A stretch of DNA of 64,000 bases from a candidate division WOR-3 bacterium (lineage in GTDB: Bacteria; Hydrothermota; Tepidihabitantia; Tepidihabitantales; Tepidihabitantaceae): the NCBI GenBank assembly GCA_039801085.1, contig JBDRTY010000002.1:319339-383338 (forward strand), given 5' to 3'. The notes beneath the pieces are model-generated. The model was not told the DNA's origin and did not search any database. It saw nothing but the letters and a program-made list of their open reading frames with translations. This document shows positions 9,801 through 16,841 of this stretch, one piece after another. The position numbers were made by a program, and so were the translations under genes. Within the stretch, counting starts at the first letter, position 1, and each line of letters opens with the position of its first letter.

Positions 9801-9908
9801 CATTAAATTATTAAGAACATTATTTAATTCATCGAGCCCGAGTTTTAAGCCACAATTATTCCTATTTTGATTGCAGGGGAAAACTAATTCAAACCTAGGA
9901 TTGCTCAT
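6858..9908 (-). CDS. Receiver domain-adenosine deaminase fusion protein
   Basis: This is a 1016-residue protein. Residues 1-190 are unassigned. Residues about 197-370 read as a receiver domain: VIDD at 201-204, FIAVD with phosphoacceptor D291, S333 and K355, and a charged insertion near 250-280. The C-terminal part is an adenosine/AMP deaminase-type metal hydrolase: HxH at 440-442, HAGE at 849-852 (metal His and catalytic Glu), GHG at 872-874 and TDDP at 928-931. The metal and catalytic residues all appear intact, so it should be active. About 230 residues (470-700) are inserted after the first strand, much more than in housekeeping adenosine deaminases; from memory the RADAR defence deaminase RdrB also carries a large insertion, but homology is not shown. 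The start overlaps the preceding gene by 14 bp. I infer phosphorylation-controlled deamination of an adenine nucleoside or nucleotide; the substrate is unknown. Confidence 0.85.
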   Translation of the reverse strand: MSNPRFELVFPCNQNRNNCGLKLGLDELNNVLNNLMIEIESDINVTIVFLCDHCRDENEVKIKDIIENIPDRNRILFFSLETLPHGDHAQSIYNRTCILRKYLEEKGKAATASPYNLLQKINELLLQMPVNGLAINSYPPELWGPINNNTPAKIEHDYLRQMEQETSNKGYREYLTFLENLDRQNCIKVNSREIKNLSILVIDDNPDNLVEPLRKIVNEFGQNVNIHITTENEWRKFIDREFLTLMYKNQGKLRVRKISSSNDSSSPKEEKEIDLFDSQTKKFQYHFIAVDLLLGNYNNGNRIIRELIKFRTAVNRNLKGHDRPAIFDVVVLSLSLNIENIERALEEGALGYVYKHRIYQLPALIAKLERSRHILAQIERSSIGKARNFSKLYQLPNYLRRKLQTEPFLDVSSSESYYKNTLATRLAHQWIKEIPKAELHCHLGGTMDVDLVFHLSLNVLFHRFRSTNINPLDYWKENLQLCGENINLNDILEKFKNELISIAQKSNGQNNNVYWKWLNKFLHENQNKWPEQLENNFTPEELFLSYHYYRYCQKLNKGSIELDRDEFICTFIVFLGVCEGKTSEDIRNFWNKWSRKLLFSTNDYPPVIIDHLQKAQKNISTHLGNGNLQEYGEHITKFYEEINASISANSPKQPGLISQLLSLGTTAQGKKRSLKNYLRPDIFCGSVQLQYYENIVIAVANFLEKATRDNVRYTELRVAPDGYCKKNLILQESIQALFDGADLFSAYLYFTQHRFIWPNFIFSGKRHKSPEQIAQEIAATVVYRQREILHLLKENQLDTPLTPSSFLYEWKPSRLVGFDLSGIETAADVERYINEFIPLFRLCIPITVHAGESATAENIWKAIYLLHANRIGHGLTLRNNKFLMDLARDLQICIELCPKSNLLTNQLIEENYPLFHFIQHGIPCTINTDDPIFSANSTLSHEFVEAARLYQNAHDNKNKLWLSKWEVLRLVKHAFKFAFISRDEKRELLRAVEEEIYQKIIWQEELEPYFPIDYNL

Positions 9909-10875
9909 CTCGGGTATATTGTTTTAATTTTTCTAAAAGATCGTTGAGCAGTCGGAACCAGTCTGAGAAATTACCGATGGGGTGATTTATTATACAGGCA
10001 AGTTCATCCCAGCCGTCATAGTTAAGTATTTTTTTAACATCTTCTAATGTTGGGGTATCTGGGTGTTCAAGAATCTCCATAAATTTTGCCAGCTTGGATT
10101 CATTATCGAGGCGATATCCTCCTGAGGTTTGTTTTTCAAAACCGCACAGCAAAATGATTTTATCCCAAACGGGTTGCCATTCTTTTTGACATTCGACGAG
10201 CAATAGTTCTTCAATATTATTTAGCAATTCCCCCAATTCCTTGAGTTTTTGTTTAAATTGCGTAACCTTTATTGTTTGTTGAAGGAAAGCAATAGGATTA
10301 TCTTTTGAAATTTCCGGGTAATCATATATCTCTGCCAGTCGTTCTAAAGACAGAGCTGTCGGGGCAAAAAGGTTGATAAGTCGGTGTTTGAGCACATTGA
10401 AAGAATTAACTCTTTTTTGAAAAAAGACAGTAAAAATTGTGTCAAAATCTGCATTCGGGTTCAACTTGGTTTCCTCTCTTATTATCTTGCTAAATATTTT
10501 TTTGTTCTCTTTTACAAGTGAGTAATCACGTATAACTTTAACTTTATGTTTTAAACAATCAAATTTTTGTTTTAAAATATTGTGAGTAGCAATGAATACT
10601 TGGTGATCTTCCGAGTTTAGTTTTTGTGCCAGAGGCTCTAGATTTTTATTTAGATTTTCGATTTTCATTGTGTTTACCCATATGATGGCATTTTCTTCGA
10701 TGCGAATATCACTCGCATCGTCTGTAAAATTGATACGAAATTTATTATCGATCTTGTAAGCAAAATTTTTATTGCTATTTCTATTATCAAACCATGCCTG
10801 CCATTCTGGGATATTACCGATAAACCTGTCAGATTTTATGTCCGGTGAAGTTATTATTACCTGAATTTTAGCCAT
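9895..10875 (-). CDS. Unknown protein in the sigma-54 locus
   Basis: I do not recognise this 326-residue protein. It has no signal peptide or membrane helix. The N-terminal ~130 residues alternate short hydrophobic strands (IQVIITS, AIIWVNT, HQVFIATH, VKVIRDYS) with charged stretches, which suggests a small alpha/beta domain, perhaps a degenerate receiver or Rossmann-like fold without acidic active-site residues. The remainder is helical and rich in Leu, Lys and Glu (about 200-240), ending in a short hydrophilic tail. It sits 9 bp after the kinase ATPase gene and overlaps the deaminase fusion by 14 bp, so it is made with them and may be an adaptor or regulator of the kinase or the deaminase. 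AT-rich codon use fits its neighbours. Confidence 0.7.
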   Translation of the reverse strand: MAKIQVIITSPDIKSDRFIGNIPEWQAWFDNRNSNKNFAYKIDNKFRINFTDDASDIRIEENAIIWVNTMKIENLNKNLEPLAQKLNSEDHQVFIATHNILKQKFDCLKHKVKVIRDYSLVKENKKIFSKIIREETKLNPNADFDTIFTVFFQKRVNSFNVLKHRLINLFAPTALSLERLAEIYDYPEISKDNPIAFLQQTIKVTQFKQKLKELGELLNNIEELLLVECQKEWQPVWDKIILLCGFEKQTSGGYRLDNESKLAKFMEILEHPDTPTLEDVKKILNYDGWDELACIINHPIGNFSDWFRLLNDLLEKLKQYTRDEQS

Positions 10876-10884
10876 CGTCTGATT

Positions 10885-12984
10885 TTACTCAATTTTTGTG
10901 TTTAAGGCAACTTGGACCAGAAAGAATTTTGAAGGCTCGGTAGTCAGATACTGCTGAACGATGTTGAAGTCCAGAAACGGTGCATTGTCCGGGATATCAC
11001 CGGTAGTCTTTCCCCTTCCGGAATGAACGATGACATAGGGGATTCTAGTTTTAAACATACGGACAGTCTCTTCAAGATTTTTGCCCAACATTGCGGCGAT
11101 TTCCTTAAGTTTACTGGCGTGGATTAGAAGGATGTGAACCGGCACGTCTTTTTCTAACTCGAACCGGCTGTTATTAACATGCTGAAAATAACGCATTTCA
11201 ACATCCACCATTCTATTGCTGTCTGATTCTGCGTTATCGATCAGCCAAATTGTTTCATTGCCGTCGTCCCCCTTTTTCACACTCCGGGCTATATATATGC
11301 CCATCCAGTAGAGTTTTTCAACGAGATTAACATTCTTATCTTCTACCGCCTTTAATTTTACCGCCTCTTGTGCAATCCGTTCATCAATAACCAGCACATT
11401 CATCAAAGCCGACTCAACGAACTGACGGATGATCAGTCCTCCCAGTCTCTCAGGATCAATGTGGAAAAGGAAGTTGAAAAAAGGGTCACTGTAAGAAGCA
11501 AACTGATAAAAGTAAAGTTGGAGTTTGGTGCGGTCCATGCTCTGAAGTTGACCGAGGATGTTATGATGACGCAAGAGGAGAATCTTAAGGTATTTGTTAT
11601 TCAAAATTTCATTTATTCCCACCACTGTTTTAGGAAACTCAATTTTGATTTGATAATTTATGTTATTTATATTTTGGGTCCATTTTTTAGATCTGTCAAC
11701 GTCTTCAAAATAGATTACCATGTGATATTTTTTGTCTTTAATCAGGTCTTTAAGATGCAGGTCATACGCTTGCAGCAGAAATTTGTCGGGGTGGGTTGGC
11801 TGTAGATCCAGATTTCCTTTTATCTGTTTCTGGGGTAATTTCAGAGTTTCGGGAAGATTTACATTGGCATCAAGATAAAGGAGGCTGTAATTGGTGTCGC
11901 TGTCATTTATTATATCATCAGGGGGAATTACCCTTATCCCCTCAACTTCCCACTTGTTCCGATCTAGGATATTGTTGATTACATTTTGATTCAATATAGC
12001 GAGTAACTGTCTGGACTTTTCCAATCGGATAATGTAGCAGAATCTTTTTTTATCATCGCAGTTATTCCAGATTCCTTCCGGACATTCGCGGACTTCGATG
12101 TAATCGGGATTTTCAGTATCTACCTCCTTCAGCTGAGCATTACTTAAGAATGCGGCGCAGACTTTTATTTCCTTCAAACCCCAATTCCCCGGGGTGACTT
12201 CCCCCGTCAGGGGGTCAATTACCTTCTGGCAGATTTTATTGTTAAGAAAGTTCACAATGTTTACCAATGTTTTTTCCTCCCGCACCTTTTGAGCAGAATA
12301 GTCGGTGCTGGCACTCAGGAGAAGGTAAGCGAATCTGCTGTCGCGGGGGAAACTGCTGTCTAACAGTTCAGACGAAGGGAAAATAACGATTCGCAACTCC
12401 AACTGGTCATTTTGAGATTTATTATGGCGGTGTTTAGCAGCATTTCTGAGCAGACCTTTAACAAGGGAATGGAAAGCCTGAACTGCAAGGTCAGCACCCC
12501 GTGCCCAGACCAGAAAAGGTTTGGTATTTTCATACTCACAGCTGAATTTAATGTCCCTGCTTGGTTCCAGCAGGGCAATGGTAAAGTCAACCAGATCCGG
12601 ATCTTCGATTATCCTTTCTTGGTTGGCACTATTTTTAATTCTGATTTTGGGTAATACCCAGGTTATTCCTTTATTATTTTCCGCATAGCCGTATTTTATT
12701 TTTATTTGCGAAAGGGAGATGAAGTCGGAAAGATTGAGGAAGTGCATGACCAGAGGATTTTGGAACAGAGGCTGGATGAAGAATTGATGAAATTCAAGCC
12801 CAAGCCCCCATCCAGGCCATCTGGTTGCCATTCGGGCGATAAAATTCTCCTGTTTATGGCGTTGGATTGAGTGTTGGATATAGGCGCGTCTCAAGATTTC
12901 ATAAAGCAGCAGTTGCCGATCAGTTTTTTTTGTGCAATGGAGGTCTTGATAGTAATTTGACGTCAAATTACCTTTTACTTCCAT
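10885..12984 (-). CDS. Histidine kinase-like ATPase subunit (HATPase_c, second half of a split kinase)
   Basis: This 699-residue cytoplasmic protein begins with helices (about residues 20-95, including IARMATRWPGWG) that look like the second helix of a kinase dimerisation hairpin. A GHKL ATPase domain follows, with an N-box (LLRNAAKHR, N181 and K184), a later strand (AYLLLSAST) and a G-box-like GNWGLKEIKVCAAFL (about 266-280). The ATP-lid glycines are fewer than in classic kinases. Residues 350-699 are unassigned and contain no transmembrane helix. The start codon overlaps the stop of the preceding gene by 10 bp in the -1 frame. The phosphoacceptor histidine region is at the end of that preceding gene, so the two genes together look like one kinase. 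Confidence 0.72.
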   Translation of the reverse strand: MEVKGNLTSNYYQDLHCTKKTDRQLLLYEILRRAYIQHSIQRHKQENFIARMATRWPGWGLGLEFHQFFIQPLFQNPLVMHFLNLSDFISLSQIKIKYGYAENNKGITWVLPKIRIKNSANQERIIEDPDLVDFTIALLEPSRDIKFSCEYENTKPFLVWARGADLAVQAFHSLVKGLLRNAAKHRHNKSQNDQLELRIVIFPSSELLDSSFPRDSRFAYLLLSASTDYSAQKVREEKTLVNIVNFLNNKICQKVIDPLTGEVTPGNWGLKEIKVCAAFLSNAQLKEVDTENPDYIEVRECPEGIWNNCDDKKRFCYIIRLEKSRQLLAILNQNVINNILDRNKWEVEGIRVIPPDDIINDSDTNYSLLYLDANVNLPETLKLPQKQIKGNLDLQPTHPDKFLLQAYDLHLKDLIKDKKYHMVIYFEDVDRSKKWTQNINNINYQIKIEFPKTVVGINEILNNKYLKILLLRHHNILGQLQSMDRTKLQLYFYQFASYSDPFFNFLFHIDPERLGGLIIRQFVESALMNVLVIDERIAQEAVKLKAVEDKNVNLVEKLYWMGIYIARSVKKGDDGNETIWLIDNAESDSNRMVDVEMRYFQHVNNSRFELEKDVPVHILLIHASKLKEIAAMLGKNLEETVRMFKTRIPYVIVHSGRGKTTGDIPDNAPFLDFNIVQQYLTTEPSKFFLVQVALNTKIE

Positions 12985-13940
12985 CCCAAGCGCTTTATGA
13001 TTTCCTCACAAAATGTATCAAGGCGGTTCTGGATCCCGGTTTCAATATGAGAGTCGTAGTGAGAGAGATTCCGAGCCATAATCGCTGCGACTGCGGACCG
13101 CCGGGCATGTTTCCGGAGTTCATAGCTCAGTGTGCTGTAAAACAGTCCTAACAGTGCCTTCTGGATTACTATATGGTTAAAATTAAAAAGAAAAGACAAG
13201 AAATTCTCGTGCTCAGAAAAAGCTTCAAATTCTGTAATTATAATGATAGCAAGATAGTATACATCATAAAGATGTATAGGCAAATAGAGTAGGAGATCGA
13301 ATCCCAGTGCCATATGTATGTCAAAGATCGTTAAACAATATTTGAGCGTGTGCTCTATTTTGGTTGTTTTATAATTTTGGGATGAGTCCCCGCTTGTAAA
13401 TTTTTTCACGAAATCGGCCTCTAATTCATATTTACTAGCTAGCTGAATAATCGCACTATCTATTTGGTCCCTGTTTTGATTATTATTTATCATTCCTATT
13501 ATTTTACAGTAGAGGTCGATGTAAGTGGTTGTATTCTTATAAAAATAGATATCAATATATTTTTTGAGGAAATTCCATTTTTCGGAATTTGCTACCGCCA
13601 AGATGCTATTCTTGGGCAGAAGGAAATCGGATAGTGATGGCAAGTTTTCTAGATTTAGGACAATTCGGTTATAAAAAGAATCGATCCCTCCAAAAAAGAA
13701 TTTGTTTATTTTCGATAAATTATCTTGAAATTTATCTTTTTCAGTAGAAGGTTCAGGAACGTAATAAAACACTCTATTGAACACCGGTTCGCTGATGTTT
13801 AAGGCTTGCCGTAGATCGTCCGCTTTAATGGTTAGGACGAAATAGATCTTTTTTCCTTTATTGTAATTAATTCTATTTATGAAATCTTTCGTTGACTCGG
13901 CTATTTTTACTAGCCAGCTGGGATAGTAATCCTGATTCAT
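12975..13940 (-). CDS. Sensor/dimerisation subunit of the split histidine kinase
   Basis: I take the ATG at 13940, which overlaps the stop of the methyltransferase gene as ATGA; an in-frame ATG at 13970 with a GGGGGG stretch upstream is an alternative. The protein is 321 residues from 13940. The first ~270 residues are an unassigned, probably helical sensor-like region without clear membrane segments. Near the C-terminus is AIMARNLSHYDSHIETG (about residues 287-303), which resembles the H-box (MARNxSHNIGSH) of a group of soluble histidine kinases; the histidine in LSH is the likely phosphoacceptor. The protein stops shortly after this helix, and the second helix and ATPase domain are encoded by the overlapping next gene. 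Either a naturally split kinase or a frameshift could explain this. Confidence 0.65.
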   Translation of the reverse strand: MNQDYYPSWLVKIAESTKDFINRINYNKGKKIYFVLTIKADDLRQALNISEPVFNRVFYYVPEPSTEKDKFQDNLSKINKFFFGGIDSFYNRIVLNLENLPSLSDFLLPKNSILAVANSEKWNFLKKYIDIYFYKNTTTYIDLYCKIIGMINNNQNRDQIDSAIIQLASKYELEADFVKKFTSGDSSQNYKTTKIEHTLKYCLTIFDIHMALGFDLLLYLPIHLYDVYYLAIIIITEFEAFSEHENFLSFLFNFNHIVIQKALLGLFYSTLSYELRKHARRSAVAAIMARNLSHYDSHIETGIQNRLDTFCEEIIKRLGWK

Positions 13941-15514
13941 TTTTCCGGTTTCAGTTTTCTGTAAAGACATACCCAGTACCCCCCGGATTCGGAATCCGAT
14001 TCTTTGTAGATAAATCCATCCGGCACAAATCCATATTTGCGCAGAGTTCTGAGATAAGGATCGGGGGCGTGAAGTATGTAGTTGATTAATTCTTGACGAG
14101 TAAAGATTCTTCTTTCTTTAGGTGCGAGTCGGGTCAAGATTACGGCATAGTCAAGATTAAGTAATTTTGCCAGTTTTAACCGATAAATGAGCATGTCCTG
14201 CCACAAACCCTGCTGGCGATATTTTTGCATAACACAGGCGGAAACAAGATGTAGCGCATTGCCTCGGGGATCACTGGTGCGCGAAATATCGGCATCCGGA
14301 TAATTATCTAATTCCATCCATCTTGCCATTGCTAGCTGTCTTAATTCTCCTGTCGGTTTAAATTTGATGCGCTGGGAGGTAGCAAAACCAACCATTGTCC
14401 CATCAAGGTTGAAGGCGCCGACACAGCCGGCACTGAAATTTTGCAGCCTCGATGCCAGATTATCCCGCGAAGCCTGTAGCTGCTTGGGCCAGCAGATTTT
14501 TTCCAGTTTTAATACCGAATTCAGGTACTCCGGGCCGATGTTTTTTATTAAAAATGCTCGACGATTCTGAATTTTTCCCTTGTTGATGCCGACAATAAGA
14601 AGATTTGTAAGGAAACGGTATTTCCGGCTGAAATTTTTACAGAACTGGAGAAGCTCTCTGGTATTATACAAATTCTGTGGTAAAAGACGATAGTAATCAT
14701 CTAGGAGAATGGTGGGTTCATCAGCATAGTCGATACTGTAACCACTCCAAGCAGGCGGTAGTAACACAAAATACCGGAGGGTGTATTTATTGCTAAGCGA
14801 CCGTAACATTTTTTTATAGGAAAGATACTCCCTGCGCATCGCCGTGTTTTTTATAAATTCGGGGTTCATAGTTCCGTTTATAATTCCCCGCCGGCCTGGT
14901 TGCGAATCCCCTAATGAATATGCAAGTAAACCGAACATGGCATTTGCAGGACGGGAGTACTGACTTAGGTGTTTGAAAAACTGGAAAACCGCCGATATAC
15001 CGAGAGGGCCTCCAAAGTTAAATACTAAGCCACTGCCCGGGGGCAGGGGAACATAGGGCGGATTTGCGAGCAGAATATCAAAGGTCTGCTTGTGCAAGGT
15101 TAAACGCGGGCAGAGATATGGATTAAAGCCGGCATTAGCGTCTACCTTGCAGGGGATAATTAGATTGCGAAGTCCAAACGATTTAATTCTTTCTACTAGG
15201 TAATCATAGGTGCGCGGGTCCTTCTCTGTTGCTACGATTTTTGAAAAATAATTTTTATAATGCCTTGCAAAATATATTGCATAAGTACCTATTCCTGCAA
15301 ACAGATCAAGCATCTTCAGAGCGGCTGCCGGGGGACCAAAGTGTGCGGTTAGATACTCCTCCAAGATAAAGGCACTTTGCCAGAATTGACTGGCAAATTT
15401 CAATGGGTTACAGAACTCTGCGGGTAGTCCCGGCACGGCGGTTAATTTTCTGAGGAAAGACCGATTTTCCATCTGTCCCCGAGGGTCCGAATTTTTACGG
15501 ATAGACTTGGACAC
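13937..15514 (-). CDS. SAM methyltransferase-GNAT acetyltransferase fusion
   Basis: The GTG at 15514 has a GGAGGG site 8 bp upstream inside the preceding gene, hence this start; the protein is 525 residues. Residues 65-260 form a class I SAM-dependent methyltransferase with motif I DLFAGIG (70-76), an acidic loop (ATEKDP) and the catalytic NPPY (151-154) used by N-methyltransferases acting on DNA, RNA or glutamine side chains. Residues about 330-520 resemble a GNAT acetyltransferase (VSACVMQKYRQQGLWQDMLIYRLKLA region, with an RQQG acetyl-CoA loop). No DNA target-recognition domain is evident. It lies between the substrate-binding protein (20-bp overlap) and the kinase genes. The target is unknown: it could modify a protein of this locus, or a small molecule. 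Confidence 0.75.
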   Translation of the reverse strand: MSKSIRKNSDPRGQMENRSFLRKLTAVPGLPAEFCNPLKFASQFWQSAFILEEYLTAHFGPPAAALKMLDLFAGIGTYAIYFARHYKNYFSKIVATEKDPRTYDYLVERIKSFGLRNLIIPCKVDANAGFNPYLCPRLTLHKQTFDILLANPPYVPLPPGSGLVFNFGGPLGISAVFQFFKHLSQYSRPANAMFGLLAYSLGDSQPGRRGIINGTMNPEFIKNTAMRREYLSYKKMLRSLSNKYTLRYFVLLPPAWSGYSIDYADEPTILLDDYYRLLPQNLYNTRELLQFCKNFSRKYRFLTNLLIVGINKGKIQNRRAFLIKNIGPEYLNSVLKLEKICWPKQLQASRDNLASRLQNFSAGCVGAFNLDGTMVGFATSQRIKFKPTGELRQLAMARWMELDNYPDADISRTSDPRGNALHLVSACVMQKYRQQGLWQDMLIYRLKLAKLLNLDYAVILTRLAPKERRIFTRQELINYILHAPDPYLRTLRKYGFVPDGFIYKESDSESGGYWVCLYRKLKPEK

Positions 15515-16619
15515 CGGTTGTTCCCTCCACCTTTTTTACCACTAGGTCTATAACCCACTCACCGACCGGGTCGTACTTATAGAAACCTGCAACGCCTTGG
15601 AAATCGCTGAAATTCTCAAGTCCGGTCTTAATTTTTTGAGGAACAGTGCCGTACTTGCTGAATATTGGGGTAAGGAGGTTGAATAGTGCATCGAATTCAA
15701 TGACGGAATTCCAATTCGGGAGCGCCCCGAAGCGGGTTTCAAATTTTTTTACTATCGCTAATGTTAATGTATCAGTGACGGATGAAGCGTCAAATGCAGG
15801 GGTAGTGTAGTAAGTACCTTCCAATGCTTCCTTTGCAAGGCTGATGGTAGGTTCGACAGAAAAGTTATAGCTTCCAAGTATGTAGCCTTTGTACTGCAGT
15901 TCCTTTGTTTGCTTGAGCGCAATTCCGTTAGCTTTACCATATCCGTAGATATATATCGCTTCCGGCTTGGCAGCAATTAATCTCCTAATAGACGCCCGGA
16001 AGTCAGTTCCGTCTTTTTCAAATGCTTCGGCTTTAAGAATTTGTCCTCCCAAGCGGTGAAAATGCTGACTGAACATTTTCATTGCTGCTTCACCAAAGGC
16101 ATCGTTAATGTAAAAAATGGCGATTTTTCTTATTCCCATTTTATTAAATGCAAACTCTGCCATTTTTAAAGCCTCATGTTTACTGGTAGGAAAATTTCTG
16201 AAAACCCAGTCACTAAGAGAGGTAATTTCAGGATGGCCGCAGTTGGCGAACAGAACTACCCCTTTCTGCTCCGCTTGATTATAAATCGCCATACTTGGAG
16301 AGCTCATTACTGTAATGATCAAGGGCACACGATCAACCGTTACGAGTTTGTTGAATGCACTTACAGTTAATTTCGGTTCATTCTGATCATTTTCGTAAAT
16401 AAGCTGGAGTTTCTTACCGTTGATTCCGCCTCGTGAATTTATTTCTTCCACCGCCAAGTCAAGGCCAATTTTGTGCTGCTGTGCAATTTCAGCGGCACTC
16501 CCAGTAAGAGGTAAAATTACGCCGATCTTTATTGCTTGGGGTTCTTTCTTGCAATCTATTTGACCTAGTACCGTCAAAACTGCGGTCATAAGTATGCCAA
16601 TTTTTATTCCATTGTGCAA
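15495..16619 (-). CDS. Liv-type ABC transporter substrate-binding protein
   Basis: This 374-residue protein starts at a TTG (16619) with AGGAGG 5 bp upstream. A hydrophobic export signal (residues 5-20) is followed by a cysteine (C23) that could be lipidated, although LGQIDC is a poor lipobox. The rest is a type I periplasmic-binding fold of the leucine/isoleucine/valine family (Peripl_BP_6): IKIGVILPLTGSAAEIAQ near 31-48, GLDLAVEEINSRGGINGKKL near 52-71, and YINDAFGEAA in the middle. It faces the livHMGF-like genes across the divergent promoter region, so it is probably their binding protein. Ligand specificity cannot be read from sequence; members of this family also bind amides, aromatics and nucleobase-like compounds. 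Confidence 0.88.
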   Translation of the reverse strand: MHNGIKIGILMTAVLTVLGQIDCKKEPQAIKIGVILPLTGSAAEIAQQHKIGLDLAVEEINSRGGINGKKLQLIYENDQNEPKLTVSAFNKLVTVDRVPLIITVMSSPSMAIYNQAEQKGVVLFANCGHPEITSLSDWVFRNFPTSKHEALKMAEFAFNKMGIRKIAIFYINDAFGEAAMKMFSQHFHRLGGQILKAEAFEKDGTDFRASIRRLIAAKPEAIYIYGYGKANGIALKQTKELQYKGYILGSYNFSVEPTISLAKEALEGTYYTTPAFDASSVTDTLTLAIVKKFETRFGALPNWNSVIEFDALFNLLTPIFSKYGTVPQKIKTGLENFSDFQGVAGFYKYDPVGEWVIDLVVKKVEGTTGVQVYP

Positions 16620-16663
16620 GCTTTCCTCCTTTTATTTGTTTGGCTTCATACAATTCTATAGTA

Positions 16664-16679
16664 AGCAAATTGCGTTCCT
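16664..16679 (-). promoter_or_regulatory. Candidate sigma-54 promoter for the minus-strand arm
   Basis: On the minus strand the sequence reads AGGAACGCAATTTGCT. It has the GG and GC pairs at the -24/-12 spacing and matches the consensus TGGCACGNNNNTTGCW except at positions 1 and 4. A start of transcription about 12 bp further would leave a short leader with the AGGAGG site of the substrate-binding protein gene. An NtrC-type activator encoded in the same arm supports it. Confidence 0.55.
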
Positions 16680-16725
16680 TGTCAACAACCACACAAAAGC
16701 TTTCTGAAAAGCCAGCCGATGGGAT

Positions 16726-16758
16726 TTGATCGTCACAATCAAGTGATAACAGAATCAC
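16726..16758. promoter_or_regulatory. Two inverted repeats between divergent sigma-54 promoters (candidate activator sites)
   Basis: TTGAT-N7-ATCAA (16726-16742) and GTGAT-N6-ATCAC (16743-16758) lie directly next to each other. They sit 47-62 bp upstream of the minus promoter and 41-57 bp upstream of the plus promoter. Dyads of this size in such a place are typical of enhancer sites for NtrC-family proteins. That the activator at 5357-6808 binds here is an inference. Confidence 0.4.
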
Positions 16759-16798
16759 CTTGCGTTCATTTCTGAATCATCTTTTCCTTTGCACACGC

Positions 16799-16814
16799 TG
16801 GCACATAATTTGCA
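16799..16814 (+). promoter_or_regulatory. Sigma-54 promoter for the liv/tubulin arm
   Basis: TGGCACATAATTTGCA fits the sigma-54 consensus TGGCAC-N5-TTGCW with the exact GG/GC spacing; only the G after TGGCAC is replaced by A. Transcription would start near 16825, giving a leader of about 17 nt before the ATG of the first permease gene. It stands at the head of the nine-gene plus-strand arm. Confidence 0.75.
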
Positions 16815-16841
16815 GATGTAGTTTAAAATAGGTTGAATGTG

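Noticed and set aside
9895-9908. Frameshift between the unknown protein and the deaminase fusion
   Set aside because: The 14-bp overlap has a proper ATG and both proteins look complete, so ordinary gene overlap is the simpler view.
6858-9908. Assigning the deaminase gene as RADAR rdrB
   Set aside because: The receiver domain is not part of that system as I know it, and no RdrA-type ATPase is present; only a loose resemblance can be stated.
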